From: Bacteroidaceae bacterium
GTDB lineage: Bacteria; Bacteroidota; Bacteroidia; Bacteroidales; Bacteroidaceae
Direction of reading: 5' to 3'
Assembly (NCBI GenBank): GCA_017516885.1
Contig: JAFXAR010000016.1
Span: 1-64,000, forward strand
Length of the DNA stretch: 64,000 bases
The position numbers and the translations under genes were made by a program. The notes under the pieces were generated by a model. The model was not told the origin of the DNA, ran no database searches, and saw nothing but the letters and a program-made list of their open reading frames with translations. The stretch's first letter is position 1; every line of letters starts with the position of its first letter. Of this stretch, positions 26,164 through 37,600 are shown piece by piece.

Positions 26164-27243
26164 ATGAACAGTTTCGGACAGTTGCTTCGTCTTACCACCT
26201 TTGGCGAATCTCATGGAGTTGCCATAGGCGGGGTTGTCGATGGGTTTCCTGCGGGAGTGCCCATTGACGAGGATTTTGTGCGGAGTGAAATGCAGCGGCG
26301 GCGGCCGGGGCAAAGCCAGATAACCACGCAGCGCAAGGAGCAGGACGAGGTACAGTTCCTTTCGGGCATTTTTGAGGGGCGTTCTACGGGCACCCCTATT
26401 GCGTTTGTTATACAGAACACGAACAACCGCAGTGCCGATTATGGCAACATGAAGGATGTTTTCCGCCCCTCGCATGCCGATTATGTCTATGAGTGCAAGT
26501 ATGGTGTGCGCGATTACAGGGGCGGCGGACGCTCGTCGGCACGCGAGACCGCGGTGCGTGTGTGCGCCGGGGCTCTTGCCAAGCTGGCGCTGAAAGAATT
26601 GGGAATCTCTGTTCAGGCATACACCTCCCAAGTGGGGGATATTTCGCTTGAGGGGGATTATTCTTCATACGACCTCTATTGCGCCGAAAGCAATGCTGTG
26701 CGCTGCCCCGATGCCGAAAAGGCGCGGCAGATGGAAGAGCTTATATTGGATGTGAAACGCGATGGAGATACAGTGGGCGGAGTAGTAACCTGTGTAGTCA
26801 AGGGCGCTCCGGTGGGGCTTGGCGAGCCTGTTTACGGCAAGCTTACATCGTCGCTTGCGCATGCAATGCTCTCGATAAATGCTGCAAAGGGCTTTGAGTA
26901 TGGCAACGGTTTTGCAGCTGCCGCAGGAAGGGGCTCGCAGCAGAATGACATATTCTATAATGACGCGGGCCGCATTGCTACAAGGAGTAATAACAGCGGC
27001 GGAATACAGGGCGGCATTTCCAATGGCAACGATATATTCTTCCGTGTGGCATTCAAGCCTGTGGCAACAATACTCAAGGAGCAGCCTACTGTTACAAAGG
27101 ATGGCGTGGAGACGCATCTTGCGGCTCGTGGCCGTCACGACCCTTGTGTAGTGCCGCGTGCAGTGCCGGTAGTGGAGGCTATGGCGGCCCTGGTGCTGCT
27201 TGACCATTATATGCTGGCGCGTGCCGCCGGATGCTTCCTTTAG
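26164..27243 (+). CDS. aroC: Chorismate synthase
   Basis: A 359-residue chorismate synthase of normal length, making chorismate from 5-enolpyruvylshikimate-3-phosphate with reduced FMN. Family signatures are plain: [26 protein letters not shown] N-terminus, [33 protein letters not shown] and [10 protein letters not shown], ending [20 protein letters not shown]. The last step of the shikimate pathway is thus encoded inside an operon otherwise about electron transfer and folding. No other aro gene is near. Confidence 0.97.
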   Translation: MNSFGQLLRLTTFGESHGVAIGGVVDGFPAGVPIDEDFVRSEMQRRRPGQSQITTQRKEQDEVQFLSGIFEGRSTGTPIAFVIQNTNNRSADYGNMKDVFRPSHADYVYECKYGVRDYRGGGRSSARETAVRVCAGALAKLALKELGISVQAYTSQVGDISLEGDYSSYDLYCAESNAVRCPDAEKARQMEELILDVKRDGDTVGGVVTCVVKGAPVGLGEPVYGKLTSSLAHAMLSINAAKGFEYGNGFAAAAGRGSQQNDIFYNDAGRIATRSNNSGGIQGGISNGNDIFFRVAFKPVATILKEQPTVTKDGVETHLAARGRHDPCVVPRAVPVVEAMAALVLLDHYMLARAAGCFL

Positions 27244-27264
27244 ACGAATAACAAAAAAAGAACC

Positions 27265-29466
27265 ATGAATAAAACCACAACAAAACTACAGGAGAAAGAG
27301 ACTGTGCCGGGCAGCGGGGCTGCCAATAGAGCGGTACAAAAGAAAACTCTTTTCTCAATTGACGGAACAAACAGCAAATTCGGCCTGCAGCAGGTGATTG
27401 CCTTCGCCTTTTTCGCAGTGGTATGGTGCATGCTGGCATTCTATGAATGGGCGTTTTTGAAGCGCTTGGACAGCATGTCGCTATTCCTCTTTGACGGTTA
27501 CTATTTCGATAGCATGACTGCAGCACCCTCGGGACTGATGTCGTATATCGGCTGTTTCCTTATACAGTTCTTCCACTATCCATTGCTTGGAGCGGCCATT
27601 TATGTGGCATTGCTGTATGCCGTGTATGCGCTTGTGCGCAAAGTGTTCGATATTCCGGCAAAATACAGTTTGCTGGCGCTTTTGCCCTCTGTTGCGCTTT
27701 TGGCTTCTGATACGCAGCTTGGATACTGGCTTTTCATGCTGAAACTGCCAGGCTACTATTATGTTGCGCTTGTGGCAACAGTTGTGTCGCTTCTGGCAAT
27801 GTGGCTCTACAAGAAACTTTCTCCTGTGTGGCGCATGCCGCTGATGCTTGTGTGGGCGGTTGCAGGCTATCCGGTAATGGGTGTATACGCCCTATGCGCA
27901 ACATTGCTTATGGCGTTGATGGGGCTGGTGAAGGCTGTTGTAGAGAAAAAGGGAACGGCTCTTTCTGTGGCGACTTTGGTGCTTGCGCTGGTTCTTGTAT
28001 ATTTTGTGCCCCGGTATTTCTACTACTATTACTATGATTCAGTTTCGCTCGATGAAATTTATATGGCCGGAACACCCATAAGGCAGTGGCATGAGGGACT
28101 TGTGGCAAATGTACAGCATGAAACAGCGTCATTCTGGCACTCAATTGAAGTGTATTGGTATCCTTTCTGTCTGCTTCTTCTCTCTTTTGTTGCATACACT
28201 GCGATACCTTTGGCAAAGCGCCTGAAGTTCTGCACTGCCGCGGTCAAGGCCGGCGTATCGTTGCTTGTTTTTGCTTTTTGCATCTTTTTTGCTGTGCTTT
28301 ATTGGTTTTCCGACAACAATTTCCGCATTGAAAACAAACAGAATGTGGCAATGTGGGAGGAGGATTGGCAGTCGGTTGTGGATTATGCAAAGGAAACCGA
28401 TGAACCTACCCGTCAGATTATAATGAACAAAAATCTGGCTCTGCTCAAATTGGGCAGAACAGGAAACTGGTCGTTCTCGGCCTTTGACGGCGGAATTGAG
28501 CCTGTTGCGCCATTTGCTGTGCACATGACACACACCGACGGCAGCAGCGTCTATTTCCATTACGGAAAATTCAACTTCTGCTACCGCTGGTGCATGGAGA
28601 ACTCCGTGGAGTATGGCTGGCGGCCGGAGTATCTTAAGAATGCAGCGCGCTCAATGCTTCTCAACGGCGATTACAGGCTGGCTGAAAGATACGTCAGGAT
28701 TTTGAAAAACACCATGTTTCATGATGAGTGGGCCGAGGAACTGGAAAAATATATTGAGAATCCCGAACTTATAGAAAAGTCAAAGGAGTTCAAGAGCGTA
28801 TTGTCAATGTACAGCTACAACGATGCTCTTGCTGCCGATGAATCAGTAATTGAAAAGTATTTGCTTGATGATATTTCTGTGCTAAAGGATGTTGACAATG
28901 CCCGCTTTGACCTTCTTGACAATGTGATGGAGGGCGATGCTGAGGGTTTCTGGAACACCTTGAATACCGTAGAGAAGAGCCTGGACTATCATGAGGCTTC
29001 GCTTGTGATGTCCTTGGTGAAGAAGGATTCAAAGCTTTTCTGGCAAGTTCTTCCGGCTTATAGGGAGGAGTATGTGAAGGCAAGGGGCGATAAGGCGCTT
29101 CCAAAGAACGTTCAGGAGGCAATGCTGCTTTTCTATCGTCTTGTCGACCTGGAGATTAAGGGAAAGAAACTCTCTCCTAATTCGCCTAAGGCTGCAAGTA
29201 TGTACAATGCCATGGCTTCAATGCTTAAGTCGCCCAATGCGCAAAATGCCGACAAAATGTCGGCCGACTTCATGAATACGTTTGTTTCGGGCAGCGTGCG
29301 CATGAAATTAGACCAGTTTATGATTACTAACAATAAGTTCCAGGAACTTTACAGATATGCTACTGATGAGAGAATGAACCGGACGCTTGCGAAAACCATG
29401 CGCAAGGATTTTGGTGACAGCTATTTCTTCTACTACTTTTTTGTAAAGAAAATAAAGACCTATTAA
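27265..29466 (+). CDS. Large polytopic membrane protein with helical C-terminal domain
   Basis: A 733-residue protein. Residues about 45-350 hold roughly nine hydrophobic segments with many aromatic residues (e.g. YYYVALVATVVSLLAMWLY). Residues 370-733 are soluble and alpha-helical with TPR-like stretches (YLKNAARSMLLNGDYRLAER). I do not recognise a catalytic motif. Comparable two-part proteins (possibly the DUF6057 group, low confidence) occur in Bacteroidales. It is followed 12 bases later by a lipoprotein with a haem-binding motif, and the pair may work together at the envelope. Confidence 0.75.
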   Translation: MNKTTTKLQEKETVPGSGAANRAVQKKTLFSIDGTNSKFGLQQVIAFAFFAVVWCMLAFYEWAFLKRLDSMSLFLFDGYYFDSMTAAPSGLMSYIGCFLIQFFHYPLLGAAIYVALLYAVYALVRKVFDIPAKYSLLALLPSVALLASDTQLGYWLFMLKLPGYYYVALVATVVSLLAMWLYKKLSPVWRMPLMLVWAVAGYPVMGVYALCATLLMALMGLVKAVVEKKGTALSVATLVLALVLVYFVPRYFYYYYYDSVSLDEIYMAGTPIRQWHEGLVANVQHETASFWHSIEVYWYPFCLLLLSFVAYTAIPLAKRLKFCTAAVKAGVSLLVFAFCIFFAVLYWFSDNNFRIENKQNVAMWEEDWQSVVDYAKETDEPTRQIIMNKNLALLKLGRTGNWSFSAFDGGIEPVAPFAVHMTHTDGSSVYFHYGKFNFCYRWCMENSVEYGWRPEYLKNAARSMLLNGDYRLAERYVRILKNTMFHDEWAEELEKYIENPELIEKSKEFKSVLSMYSYNDALAADESVIEKYLLDDISVLKDVDNARFDLLDNVMEGDAEGFWNTLNTVEKSLDYHEASLVMSLVKKDSKLFWQVLPAYREEYVKARGDKALPKNVQEAMLLFYRLVDLEIKGKKLSPNSPKAASMYNAMASMLKSPNAQNADKMSADFMNTFVSGSVRMKLDQFMITNNKFQELYRYATDERMNRTLAKTMRKDFGDSYFFYYFFVKKIKTY

Positions 29467-29478
29467 AGATAATGCCTT

Positions 29479-30981
29479 ATGAGAAATATTTCAGTTTTTA
29501 TATCTTCGTTATGCTTGCTTCTGCTCGCTTCCTGTTCGGCAGGCGTGCCCGGCAAGTATGCCGATATTGACGCCCTGCCGCCGATATTCCCGGAGTATAC
29601 CGATGTTACAGTGCCATGCAACATTGCGCCGCTTGCATTTAAGGTGGATGCTGAGGCCGACGAGTATGTGATACGCGCTGCAGCAAAGGGCAGGGAGATT
29701 GTTGTCAGCGGCAATGAATTCTCAGTCTCGTTGGATGAGTGGAGAGAACTGCTTGCCGCTGCAAAGGGTGACAAGGTTGCATTTGATGTCTTTGTTGGCA
29801 AGGAGGGCAAGTGGAGCAAGTATAAAACCTTTAACATGTTCGTCTCTGCCGATGAAATAGACCCTTACATATCGTACAGGCTTATACCTCCATCGTACGT
29901 TGCTTATGAGAAACTGACAATAAGCCAGCGCAGCCTTGCTGACTTCAACGAAGAGGTTGTGTACAGCAATATGCTTGTCTCTTCAGAACCTAAAGGACAG
30001 TGCATAAACTGCCATGCCTACAAGAACTACAAGACCGATAACATGCAGTTCCATGTGCGCCAGCATCTTGGCGGAACGGTTTTTGTGCATAATGGCAAGG
30101 CAAAGAAGGTGAATATGAAAACCGACTCTACAATTTCGGCCGGCGTATATCCTTCCTTTAATCCAAAATACGACGTTGTGGCCTATTCGGTGAACCATAC
30201 CGGCCAGATATTTCACACCAAGAACAGCAACAAGATTGAGGTGCAGGACACGCTTAGCGATATTGTCCTTTATAATCCGGTAAAGGAGACAGTGATGCAC
30301 GTTGCCAACGACCCTAATGCGCTGGAAGTGTTCCCCACTTGGTCGCCCGATGGCAGGACGCTTTACTACTGTGTTGCGGATGTGAGGTGCGATGACCCCA
30401 TAAAGCCCCGTACCCAGCAGTTAGTAGAGGGCTACAGGGATATAAAGTATGATGTTGTGCGCCGTTCATGGAATCCCGAGACCGGCATGTTCGGCAAGGC
30501 CGATACTGTGTTCAAAGCCTCTGCGCTTGGCAAGAGCGCTACATTCCCGCGTGTTTCGCCTAATGGAAAGTACCTCCTTTTTGCATTGGGCGAGTATGGC
30601 TGTTTCCATATATGGCATAAGGACGCCGACCTCTATGTCCAGAATCTTGAGACCGGTGAATACTGGCCGCTTGAGAAGGCAAATTCCAATTACGCCGAGA
30701 GCTACCACTCGTGGAGCAGCAATGGCAAATGGATTCTCTTTGCGAGCCGCAGGAAAGACGGCAATTACAGCCGTCTCTACATAGCAAAGATGAATGAGGA
30801 CGGTACAAGCGAAAAGGCCTTTGTCCTGCCTCAGGAGAGAGCGGAGTATTATGATTATATGGACAGGTCGTATAATGTTCCCGAATTCATGACAGAACCG
30901 GTGGCAATTTCCCCTCAGGAGTTCGTTGAAACAATCAAAGGCGAGTCTGTAAATGTTAAATACATCCCTAATAAAGAGTAA
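29479..30981 (+). CDS. PD40/TolB-like lipoprotein with a c-type haem motif
   Basis: A 500-residue exported lipoprotein (lipobox LLASC, Cys19). Residues 175-179 are CINCH, a single CxxCH c-type haem attachment site, with potential Met ligands downstream. From about residue 210 the protein has WD40-like/PD40 repeats (YPSFNPKYDVVAYS, VFPTWSPDGRTLYYC, FPRVSPNGKYLLF, YHSWSSNGKWILFASRR), a beta-propeller as in TolB. The first 140 residues are beta-rich without a clear family. It is the last gene of the run begun by etfB, followed by a strong terminator. Whether haem is actually attached depends on a cytochrome maturation system elsewhere. Confidence 0.82.
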   Translation: MRNISVFISSLCLLLLASCSAGVPGKYADIDALPPIFPEYTDVTVPCNIAPLAFKVDAEADEYVIRAAAKGREIVVSGNEFSVSLDEWRELLAAAKGDKVAFDVFVGKEGKWSKYKTFNMFVSADEIDPYISYRLIPPSYVAYEKLTISQRSLADFNEEVVYSNMLVSSEPKGQCINCHAYKNYKTDNMQFHVRQHLGGTVFVHNGKAKKVNMKTDSTISAGVYPSFNPKYDVVAYSVNHTGQIFHTKNSNKIEVQDTLSDIVLYNPVKETVMHVANDPNALEVFPTWSPDGRTLYYCVADVRCDDPIKPRTQQLVEGYRDIKYDVVRRSWNPETGMFGKADTVFKASALGKSATFPRVSPNGKYLLFALGEYGCFHIWHKDADLYVQNLETGEYWPLEKANSNYAESYHSWSSNGKWILFASRRKDGNYSRLYIAKMNEDGTSEKAFVLPQERAEYYDYMDRSYNVPEFMTEPVAISPQEFVETIKGESVNVKYIPNKE

Positions 30982-31024
30982 AATTTAACACTTAGAAGTT
31001 AAATAAAATAAAAACATGAATAAT

Positions 31025-31066
31025 CTCCTTTTTCGCGGTTTTCTGCGGAAAAGGAGGTTTTTTTTG
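31025..31066 (+). terminator. Rho-independent terminator of the etf-aroC operon
   Basis: A 12-bp stem (31025-31036 with 31045-31056, one T-G wobble), an 8-base loop and then G plus eight T residues. It closes the run of plus-strand genes 44 bases after the PD40 lipoprotein. Confidence 0.92.
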
Positions 31067-31111
31067 CTCCAAATGTGAAAAAAAAGACCAATGGGTGAAA
31101 AAAAAAGAGGT

Positions 31112-31146
31112 TTTGTGCGAATATTTATTTAAAAGTCTTATTTTTG
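31112..31146 (+). promoter_or_regulatory. Promoter of the FAS1-SusC-SusD operon
   Basis: TTTG at 31112-31115 and TATTTTTG at 31139-31146 fit the Bacteroidota -33/-7 pattern, 80 bases before the first FAS1 gene. This is the only recognisable promoter before 46.9 kb. Confidence 0.65.
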
Positions 31147-31226
31147 CACGTTAACAAGGGGTATGTTGTGCCCTGGCGTGAAATGTTTAAAATAACAAAA
31201 AAATAATAATTAATAATTTTGTACTT

Positions 31227-34200
31227 ATGTTTAAGCACCGTTTAAGTAAATTTAGCAAGGCATCGCTCATGGCAGTGTGCATGCTTCTTGTCGGCGGTTG
31301 GCTCCAGTCGTGTGAAGATGACTACATCTATCCGAAGGAGGAACCGAAATGGTTGGGCGCAAGCATTTACGATTTTCTCAAGACCGGTTCTAAGGGTCAC
31401 ACCTATGCGAACTATGTCGAGCTTATTGACAGTTTGGGAGAGAAAGAGACGCTTGCTCACACAGGTAGTAAAACTCTTTTTGTGGCCGATGACGCTGCAT
31501 TTGAGAAGTTCTTTAAGAACAATCCCTGGGGTGTAAAGAGTGTTAGCGAAATGACCAGGGCGCAGATGAAGATTCTGCTTTATGGCTCAATGCTTGACAA
31601 CGCTTTGCTCCTTGACATGCTCTCAAGCACCGGTTCATCTGTAGAGTCAGAGGGTACATGCCTTCGCCGCTTGACATCAGCTTCAATCATTGACTCTATT
31701 CCATTGGTTGAGGGTAAGGATATGCCAACATACAACAAGTTCTGGGATGCCCTTCGCGGCAAGGAGAGAAACGAGACCCTGCGTATTGCTATGGACGGAA
31801 CACAGTCCATGATGGTGCATTTCCTTCCTGAGTACCTTAAGAACAACGGCATCAAGGATTCCGATATTGAGTTCCTCTTCAAGAAGAATGGCGAGCAGAC
31901 CAAGACATATTCAGACGGTGAGGCATTTATCTTCGGCAACAAGCTCGTAGGCAGCGGCGTGCCAACTGACGGCTTCTCTGACGACACAATGACAATTACA
32001 TGCAAGAACGGATATATCTACCGCATGGACAGTGTGCTTCTGCCGCCTTCAAACATGGCAGCTGAGTTGCGCGCGCGCAAAGATACAAAGGTGTTCAGCC
32101 ACATGCTCGACCGTTTCTGTATTCCGGTGTACGATGCTGCGCTGACAGCTGATTACCAGAGCTACTACAAGACAAGCGACAGTATATTCCGCCTGCGCTA
32201 TTTCGCAAAGGACGCTTTCACGAGTTACAATTTGCTTACATCTTCAAACAGCAATCCTACAGTAGACGAGCTTCTTGCCTACGATCCGGGATGGAATACA
32301 TTCCAGAACAGTCTTGCAAAGGAGCGTGACATGGCTGCAATGTTCGTGCCAAAGGACGATGTGCTTTATGAGTACTTTAAGAACGGTACCGGAAAGTTCC
32401 TTATTGACCAGTTTGCCAAGGGTGTGGACGTGAAGGATATTCCTACATTGATGCAGGCGCTTGACAGTGTCCCTGAAATCAATATTGCTCCCTTCCTGAA
32501 CAACTTGATGAAGAGTTCGTTTGCAGGTTCTGTACCAAGCAAGTTTGACAAGGTTACCGATGATGCCAATGATGATATGGGCCTCAGGGAAAAGCATGTG
32601 GACGAGTGCGTTATCGCAAACAACGGTGTCATTTATATATTGAATAGCGTATTCAGTCCTGCCACATATCAGGCAGTTTCTGCTCCTACCATCACATACG
32701 AGAACATGAGCCTCATGCGCAATATAATCAAGCAGCTTCGTTATGACTACTATCTGCTTGCAATGGACGCAGAGTACAGCTTCATAGTTCCCGATGACAA
32801 TACTTTCATCTATTACGACCCTATTACATTTGACTCAGACGAACCTAAGGCATACGCATTTCACTACGATGCTAACCGTCCTAAGGGCAATGGCGCTGTA
32901 GAGCTTTGGGCCGATGTGTACGAGTTTAACCCTGCAACATACGAAATTGTTGATACTTTGACAGCCATGTCTGCTGTGAATGTTTCCGGAACTGCATTCG
33001 CCGGCAACACTTTCATGAAGAACCGCATGACCGACCTTATGGAATACCTTATTATAGTACATAATGACAAGGACGGTATCAAACGCGATGACGGTACTTT
33101 AAACCCAAGAAAGTACTACCAGACAAAGGGCTATGGTACAGTAATGGTTGACACAAGCAATCCTGATGAAATTAAGATTTACGGTGGCGAGCAGATAGAG
33201 AACGGTACAGCAGTTGTGCCCGGAAGCATCCACCAGCAGAAGAACGGTTTCACATTCTGTACCGTACCTTTGGGCGAGAATCCTCCCGGCCGCAAGATCT
33301 CAGGTGTACCTACACCTCCTACGAGGTCGGTTTACAAGAACATGATGGCGAACGCGCAGGCAGAGGGCGACCCATACTATGAATTCTTCGCCCTTTGTAC
33401 CCCCGATGACTTTGAGGCAACATTGAAGACTATGTTCCCGAAAGTCTCTGACCGTGTAATAAAGAGCGACACATTGAAGCTCTATTCAATGTTCTACTCT
33501 TCAACTGATGGCAAACTGGTTAACACAGTGCCTTTCTTCAATACATATCACTACACAGTGTATGTACCTTCAAATGAAGCGGTACAGGAAGTATATGCAA
33601 AGGGTCTTCCTACATGGGAGCAGGTGCGCGCTGTTGCGGCTGACTATCCGTTGAAGGCGGCTTCTATGATGCGTGTCATCAACAGCTTCCTGCGCTACCA
33701 TTTCCAGGATAACTCGGTATACGTTGACAACGTGCCGTTCTCAATTCCCTCACCCGAAGGCGGAACATACTCTGAGGCTAACTTCGCTACTGCTGTAATC
33801 AATGCAAAGACAGGACGCTTCTATGAGACTTTGGTTGGCAACTCAGCCGATGGTACAACCATTACCGTTATCGACCAGCTTGGCGATACTGCAAGAATCC
33901 TTAAGGATGGCAAGGAGGGTCAGGTGTGGAACGTAATGTCGCGTGACATTGAGTACACAGTGAACAATGCAACCCAAAAGATTCCGCAGACAATTGCAAC
34001 ATCTTCATTTGCAGTAATCCAGCCCATTGACCGTGCTCTCCTCAATGACGGACTGTTCGGTTACGACGGCCGTATCCGCCGTTTCGCAACAACAGGCGAG
34101 CTTGTTGATACAATGTCTGTTGCAGGCATTAAGGGTGAAGTAGCGGTTGAAAAAAAGGTGGATGAGTTCACTACTGTCGTTGAGTACCCTTATCTCGTTG

Positions 34201-34562
34201 CAAACTGCGGTACAGTTACAATGGCCGACAGCAAGGGCGTTGAAAGGACAATGCGTGCCGGTTATCTTATGAAGCCTATTGACGAGGGCAACTCTTCTTA
34301 TGATTCCAATGTTACACGCGAGCTTTTGGTTTACGACGATGGCAAGAAGCTTCTTATTACAGAGGAGGGCCTCCTTATTCACGAGGTTGAGGTTGACGGC
34401 GACAAGGTTATGGACTATATAGTTGAACCGGCAACTGAGGAGTATGAGTATCTGCTCAAGGTAGACAACCTGGGCAATGTCATTGAAAAGGTACGCCGTG
34501 ACAAGCCTGCATCATCTGAACCCGGCGAGGGTTCGGGTGAGGGCACAGGTGAAGCGGCCTGA
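31227..34562 (+). CDS. Large FAS1 (fasciclin) domain lipoprotein
   Basis: An 1111-residue surface lipoprotein (signal ending GWLQSC) built from fasciclin-like repeats. FAS1 signatures are visible near residues 45-160 (ELIDSLGEKETL, SKTLFVADDAAFEKFF), 280-490 (MAAMFVPKDDVLYEYF, NGVIYILNSVF), 495-700 (SFIVPDDNTFIYY) and 715-900 (HYTVYVPSNEAVQEVY). FAS1 domains mediate adhesion and binding of proteins or sugars. The C-terminus is a short Gly/Ser/Glu tail. It opens the first FAS1-SusC-SusD module and probably acts as an accessory surface ligand-binding protein beside the SusCD importer. The number of FAS1 copies is approximate. Confidence 0.85.
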   Translation: MFKHRLSKFSKASLMAVCMLLVGGWLQSCEDDYIYPKEEPKWLGASIYDFLKTGSKGHTYANYVELIDSLGEKETLAHTGSKTLFVADDAAFEKFFKNNPWGVKSVSEMTRAQMKILLYGSMLDNALLLDMLSSTGSSVESEGTCLRRLTSASIIDSIPLVEGKDMPTYNKFWDALRGKERNETLRIAMDGTQSMMVHFLPEYLKNNGIKDSDIEFLFKKNGEQTKTYSDGEAFIFGNKLVGSGVPTDGFSDDTMTITCKNGYIYRMDSVLLPPSNMAAELRARKDTKVFSHMLDRFCIPVYDAALTADYQSYYKTSDSIFRLRYFAKDAFTSYNLLTSSNSNPTVDELLAYDPGWNTFQNSLAKERDMAAMFVPKDDVLYEYFKNGTGKFLIDQFAKGVDVKDIPTLMQALDSVPEINIAPFLNNLMKSSFAGSVPSKFDKVTDDANDDMGLREKHVDECVIANNGVIYILNSVFSPATYQAVSAPTITYENMSLMRNIIKQLRYDYYLLAMDAEYSFIVPDDNTFIYYDPITFDSDEPKAYAFHYDANRPKGNGAVELWADVYEFNPATYEIVDTLTAMSAVNVSGTAFAGNTFMKNRMTDLMEYLIIVHNDKDGIKRDDGTLNPRKYYQTKGYGTVMVDTSNPDEIKIYGGEQIENGTAVVPGSIHQQKNGFTFCTVPLGENPPGRKISGVPTPPTRSVYKNMMANAQAEGDPYYEFFALCTPDDFEATLKTMFPKVSDRVIKSDTLKLYSMFYSSTDGKLVNTVPFFNTYHYTVYVPSNEAVQEVYAKGLPTWEQVRAVAADYPLKAASMMRVINSFLRYHFQDNSVYVDNVPFSIPSPEGGTYSEANFATAVINAKTGRFYETLVGNSADGTTITVIDQLGDTARILKDGKEGQVWNVMSRDIEYTVNNATQKIPQTIATSSFAVIQPIDRALLNDGLFGYDGRIRRFATTGELVDTMSVAGIKGEVAVEKKVDEFTTVVEYPYLVANCGTVTMADSKGVERTMRAGYLMKPIDEGNSSYDSNVTRELLVYDDGKKLLITEEGLLIHEVEVDGDKVMDYIVEPATEEYEYLLKVDNLGNVIEKVRRDKPASSEPGEGSGEGTGEAA

Positions 34563-34615
34563 CCTGCCTGACAGTCATGAAAATTATTTGTGATGTAGAA
34601 TAAACATAATTAGCC

Positions 34616-37600
34616 ATGATAAAAATAAAACATTTATTACTGCTCGTGCTTTTCTGCTCATTGAGCGCAAATGTCTTTGCACAAAAAGGCACGAGAATTT
34701 CGGGTACGGTTAGCAGCGATGCCGAAGGTCCACTTTTTATGGTGAATATCACGGAGCGTGACAAGAGCAACCGTATTATCAATGCTACCCAGTCCGATAT
34801 GGAGGGTAACTTCAGTATGGTTGTAAAGAACACTGCAAATATGGTAGAGTTCTCTTACATGGGTTACAAGACACAGTCTTTGGAGATAGGCAGCCGTACA
34901 GTCTTTAATATTAAGATGGTTGAAGACAAGGTGCTTGAGGAGGTGACTGTAACTGCCAAGCCGGTTCAGCGTTCAGGCGGTCTTGAGATTCTTGAGCGCG
35001 AAATGACCCACGCTACACAGAAGATTAGCATGGACGACATGGAAGGTCTTTCCTTCTCATCTGTAGACCAGGCTCTGCAGGGTCAGATTGCCGGTCTTGA
35101 CGTCGTTTTCAGTTCCGGTGACGTTGGTTCCGGTACTCAGATGCGTCTCCGCGGTAACTCAATGCTCGAGGGTGACGCCACTCCGCTTATCGTTGTGGAC
35201 GACAATATCTTTGAGATTGACGAGGGCTCATCATTTGACTTTGAGACAGCTACAAACGAAAAGTTTGCCGAGCTTCTTATGGTCAACACTGAGGATATTG
35301 CAGAAATTGAGGTTTTGAAGGATGCCGCTTCATGTGCTGTGTGGGGTTCACGCGGTGCTAACGGTGTCATCAAAATTAAGACAAAGCGCGGTAAGCGCGG
35401 TCCTACACGCGTGAACTTCTCTTACAAGTTCCAGGACAAGTGGACACCAAGCGGTATGAAGCTGCTCAACGGTGACGACTATACAATGCTTATAAAGCAG
35501 GCTCTCTTCAACCAGAATCAGCAGGCTGTTGACGTTCCTGAGCTTAACTATGACAAGACATTCCCTGAATATGAGAACTACAACAACAATACCGACTGGG
35601 TTGACGCTGTTTCAAAGCATGGTTACAGAAATGAGTACAACGTGAACCTCGTAGGAGGTGGCGAAAAGGCTACATTCCGTATCTCTGGCGGTTACAGCAA
35701 TGAGACCGGCCAGGTGATTGGACAGTATCTGAATCGTTTTACATCGCGCCTGGCCCTTGACTACTATGTGTCTGAGCGCATCAAGGTTATTGCCGACTTC
35801 TCTTTCACATACACAAAGCAGAGAAAGAATACCATGGACCTGCTTTACAACTCATTGCTCATGATGCCTAACATGAGTATCTACAAGCAGGACGAGCTTG
35901 GCAACAATACCGACGAGTATTATTCAATGCTCAAATATGGTAACCCTAACATGCTTGAGAGCGCTCTGCAGAACCAGAAGAACCCTATTGCTGTTGGTGA
36001 GCTCGCGCAGTATCGCACAGAGAACTACAGCATCAGCCCGCAGATTACATTCGAGTACAACCTTTTGGGACTTGAAGATGATGAGACACAGCTCAAGTAC
36101 CGCGGTATGGTTAACCTCAATGCTTCAACATACTCAGGCTCTGTATACTCTCCGGCAGCCCTCTCTACAAACAACTGGACTGACGCTTCAAAGAACCAGT
36201 CAGAATCAAACGAGAGCAAGAGCCTTAACTTTACAACCCGTCACCAGTTCGTATTTACACCGTATCTGGGCAGCAAGGACCACTTCCTTACAATGAATGC
36301 CCAGTTCGAGCTCAGAACCGGTAGCGGTAACAGCCAGAACTCTACAGCTGTTGGCCTTCCAACAGGAAACATCAGCAGTTCTACAGTAGGCGGCAAACTG
36401 AATGGTGCAGGAACAAGCAAGTGGGAGAGCCGCAACATCAGTTTCGTATACGATGCTCACTACTCTTATAAATCAAAGTATTCATTGCGCTTTGCTCTCC
36501 GCGGCGAGGGTCTTACTGCAATGGGTGACGACAGAAAGTGGGTTGCTTATCCTTCACTCTCAGCACGTTGGAATATCATTGACGAAAACTGGATGGAGTG
36601 GGCACGTCCTGTAATCAGCATGCTCTCTTTGCGTCCGGGCTGGGGTATGGACGGTAACGCCCCCGGCGAGAACAAGACATTCAACAGCTACTCTACATAT
36701 AAGTTTGGAAACGACGGCTTGAGCTATTTGGGTATGGCTGCCTTCAAGATGGACGGTATTCGCCTGACCGACCTCCGCTGCTCACGCAAGAGCGAGTGGA
36801 ACATCGGTTCTGACTTCGGTTTCTTCAACGGACTCTTGACCGGTGCGTTCAACTACTATAACGGTACAATCAAGGACCAGATAATCTACGGTTACCGCAT
36901 TCCTTCAACAACCGGTTACTCTTCACTTTCTTACAGAAACTCTGGTTCAATGCGCAACTCAGGCTGGGAACTTAACCTTAACCTTAACAATGTTAAGCTT
37001 GCAAAGGATCTCTCTCTCTCTGTTTACTTCAACGTAGGCAAGAACTACAATGAAATCCTTGAACTTGAGGAGGCTTACCTTGAGGACAAGAATGGCGAGT
37101 ATGAGTATCCTGAGAATGAAAAGTATCTCCCCCGTATTCAGATTGGCAACCCGAGCGGTTCAATCTACGGCTTCCGTTACAAGGGCGTTTACCGCTACAG
37201 CTACAAGAACTGGGAGAAGGCTCTCTCTGAGGAGGCTGCCGGACGCAACGGAACATGTCCTATCGTGCGCGATTCTGAAGGCAACGTAGTATATGAGGCC
37301 GACGGTACACCAAAGAAGATGGCTCTCTTCTTTGACAATAAAGAACTGACAACCTACGGAAACTACGAATTCCGTGGCGGTGATGCTATCTATGAGGATG
37401 TTAACCATGACGGTACAATCAACGAACTCGACATCGTTTATCTTGGAAACTCTAATCCTAAGGCACAGGGTGGTTTCGGTTTCACACTCCGTTACAAGAG
37501 ATGGACTTTGAGAACCAGCTTCACATACCGTTGGGATGTCGACGTTGTTAACAGATCACGCATGGCATTTGAGAACATGGCTTCGTTCAACAACCAGAGC

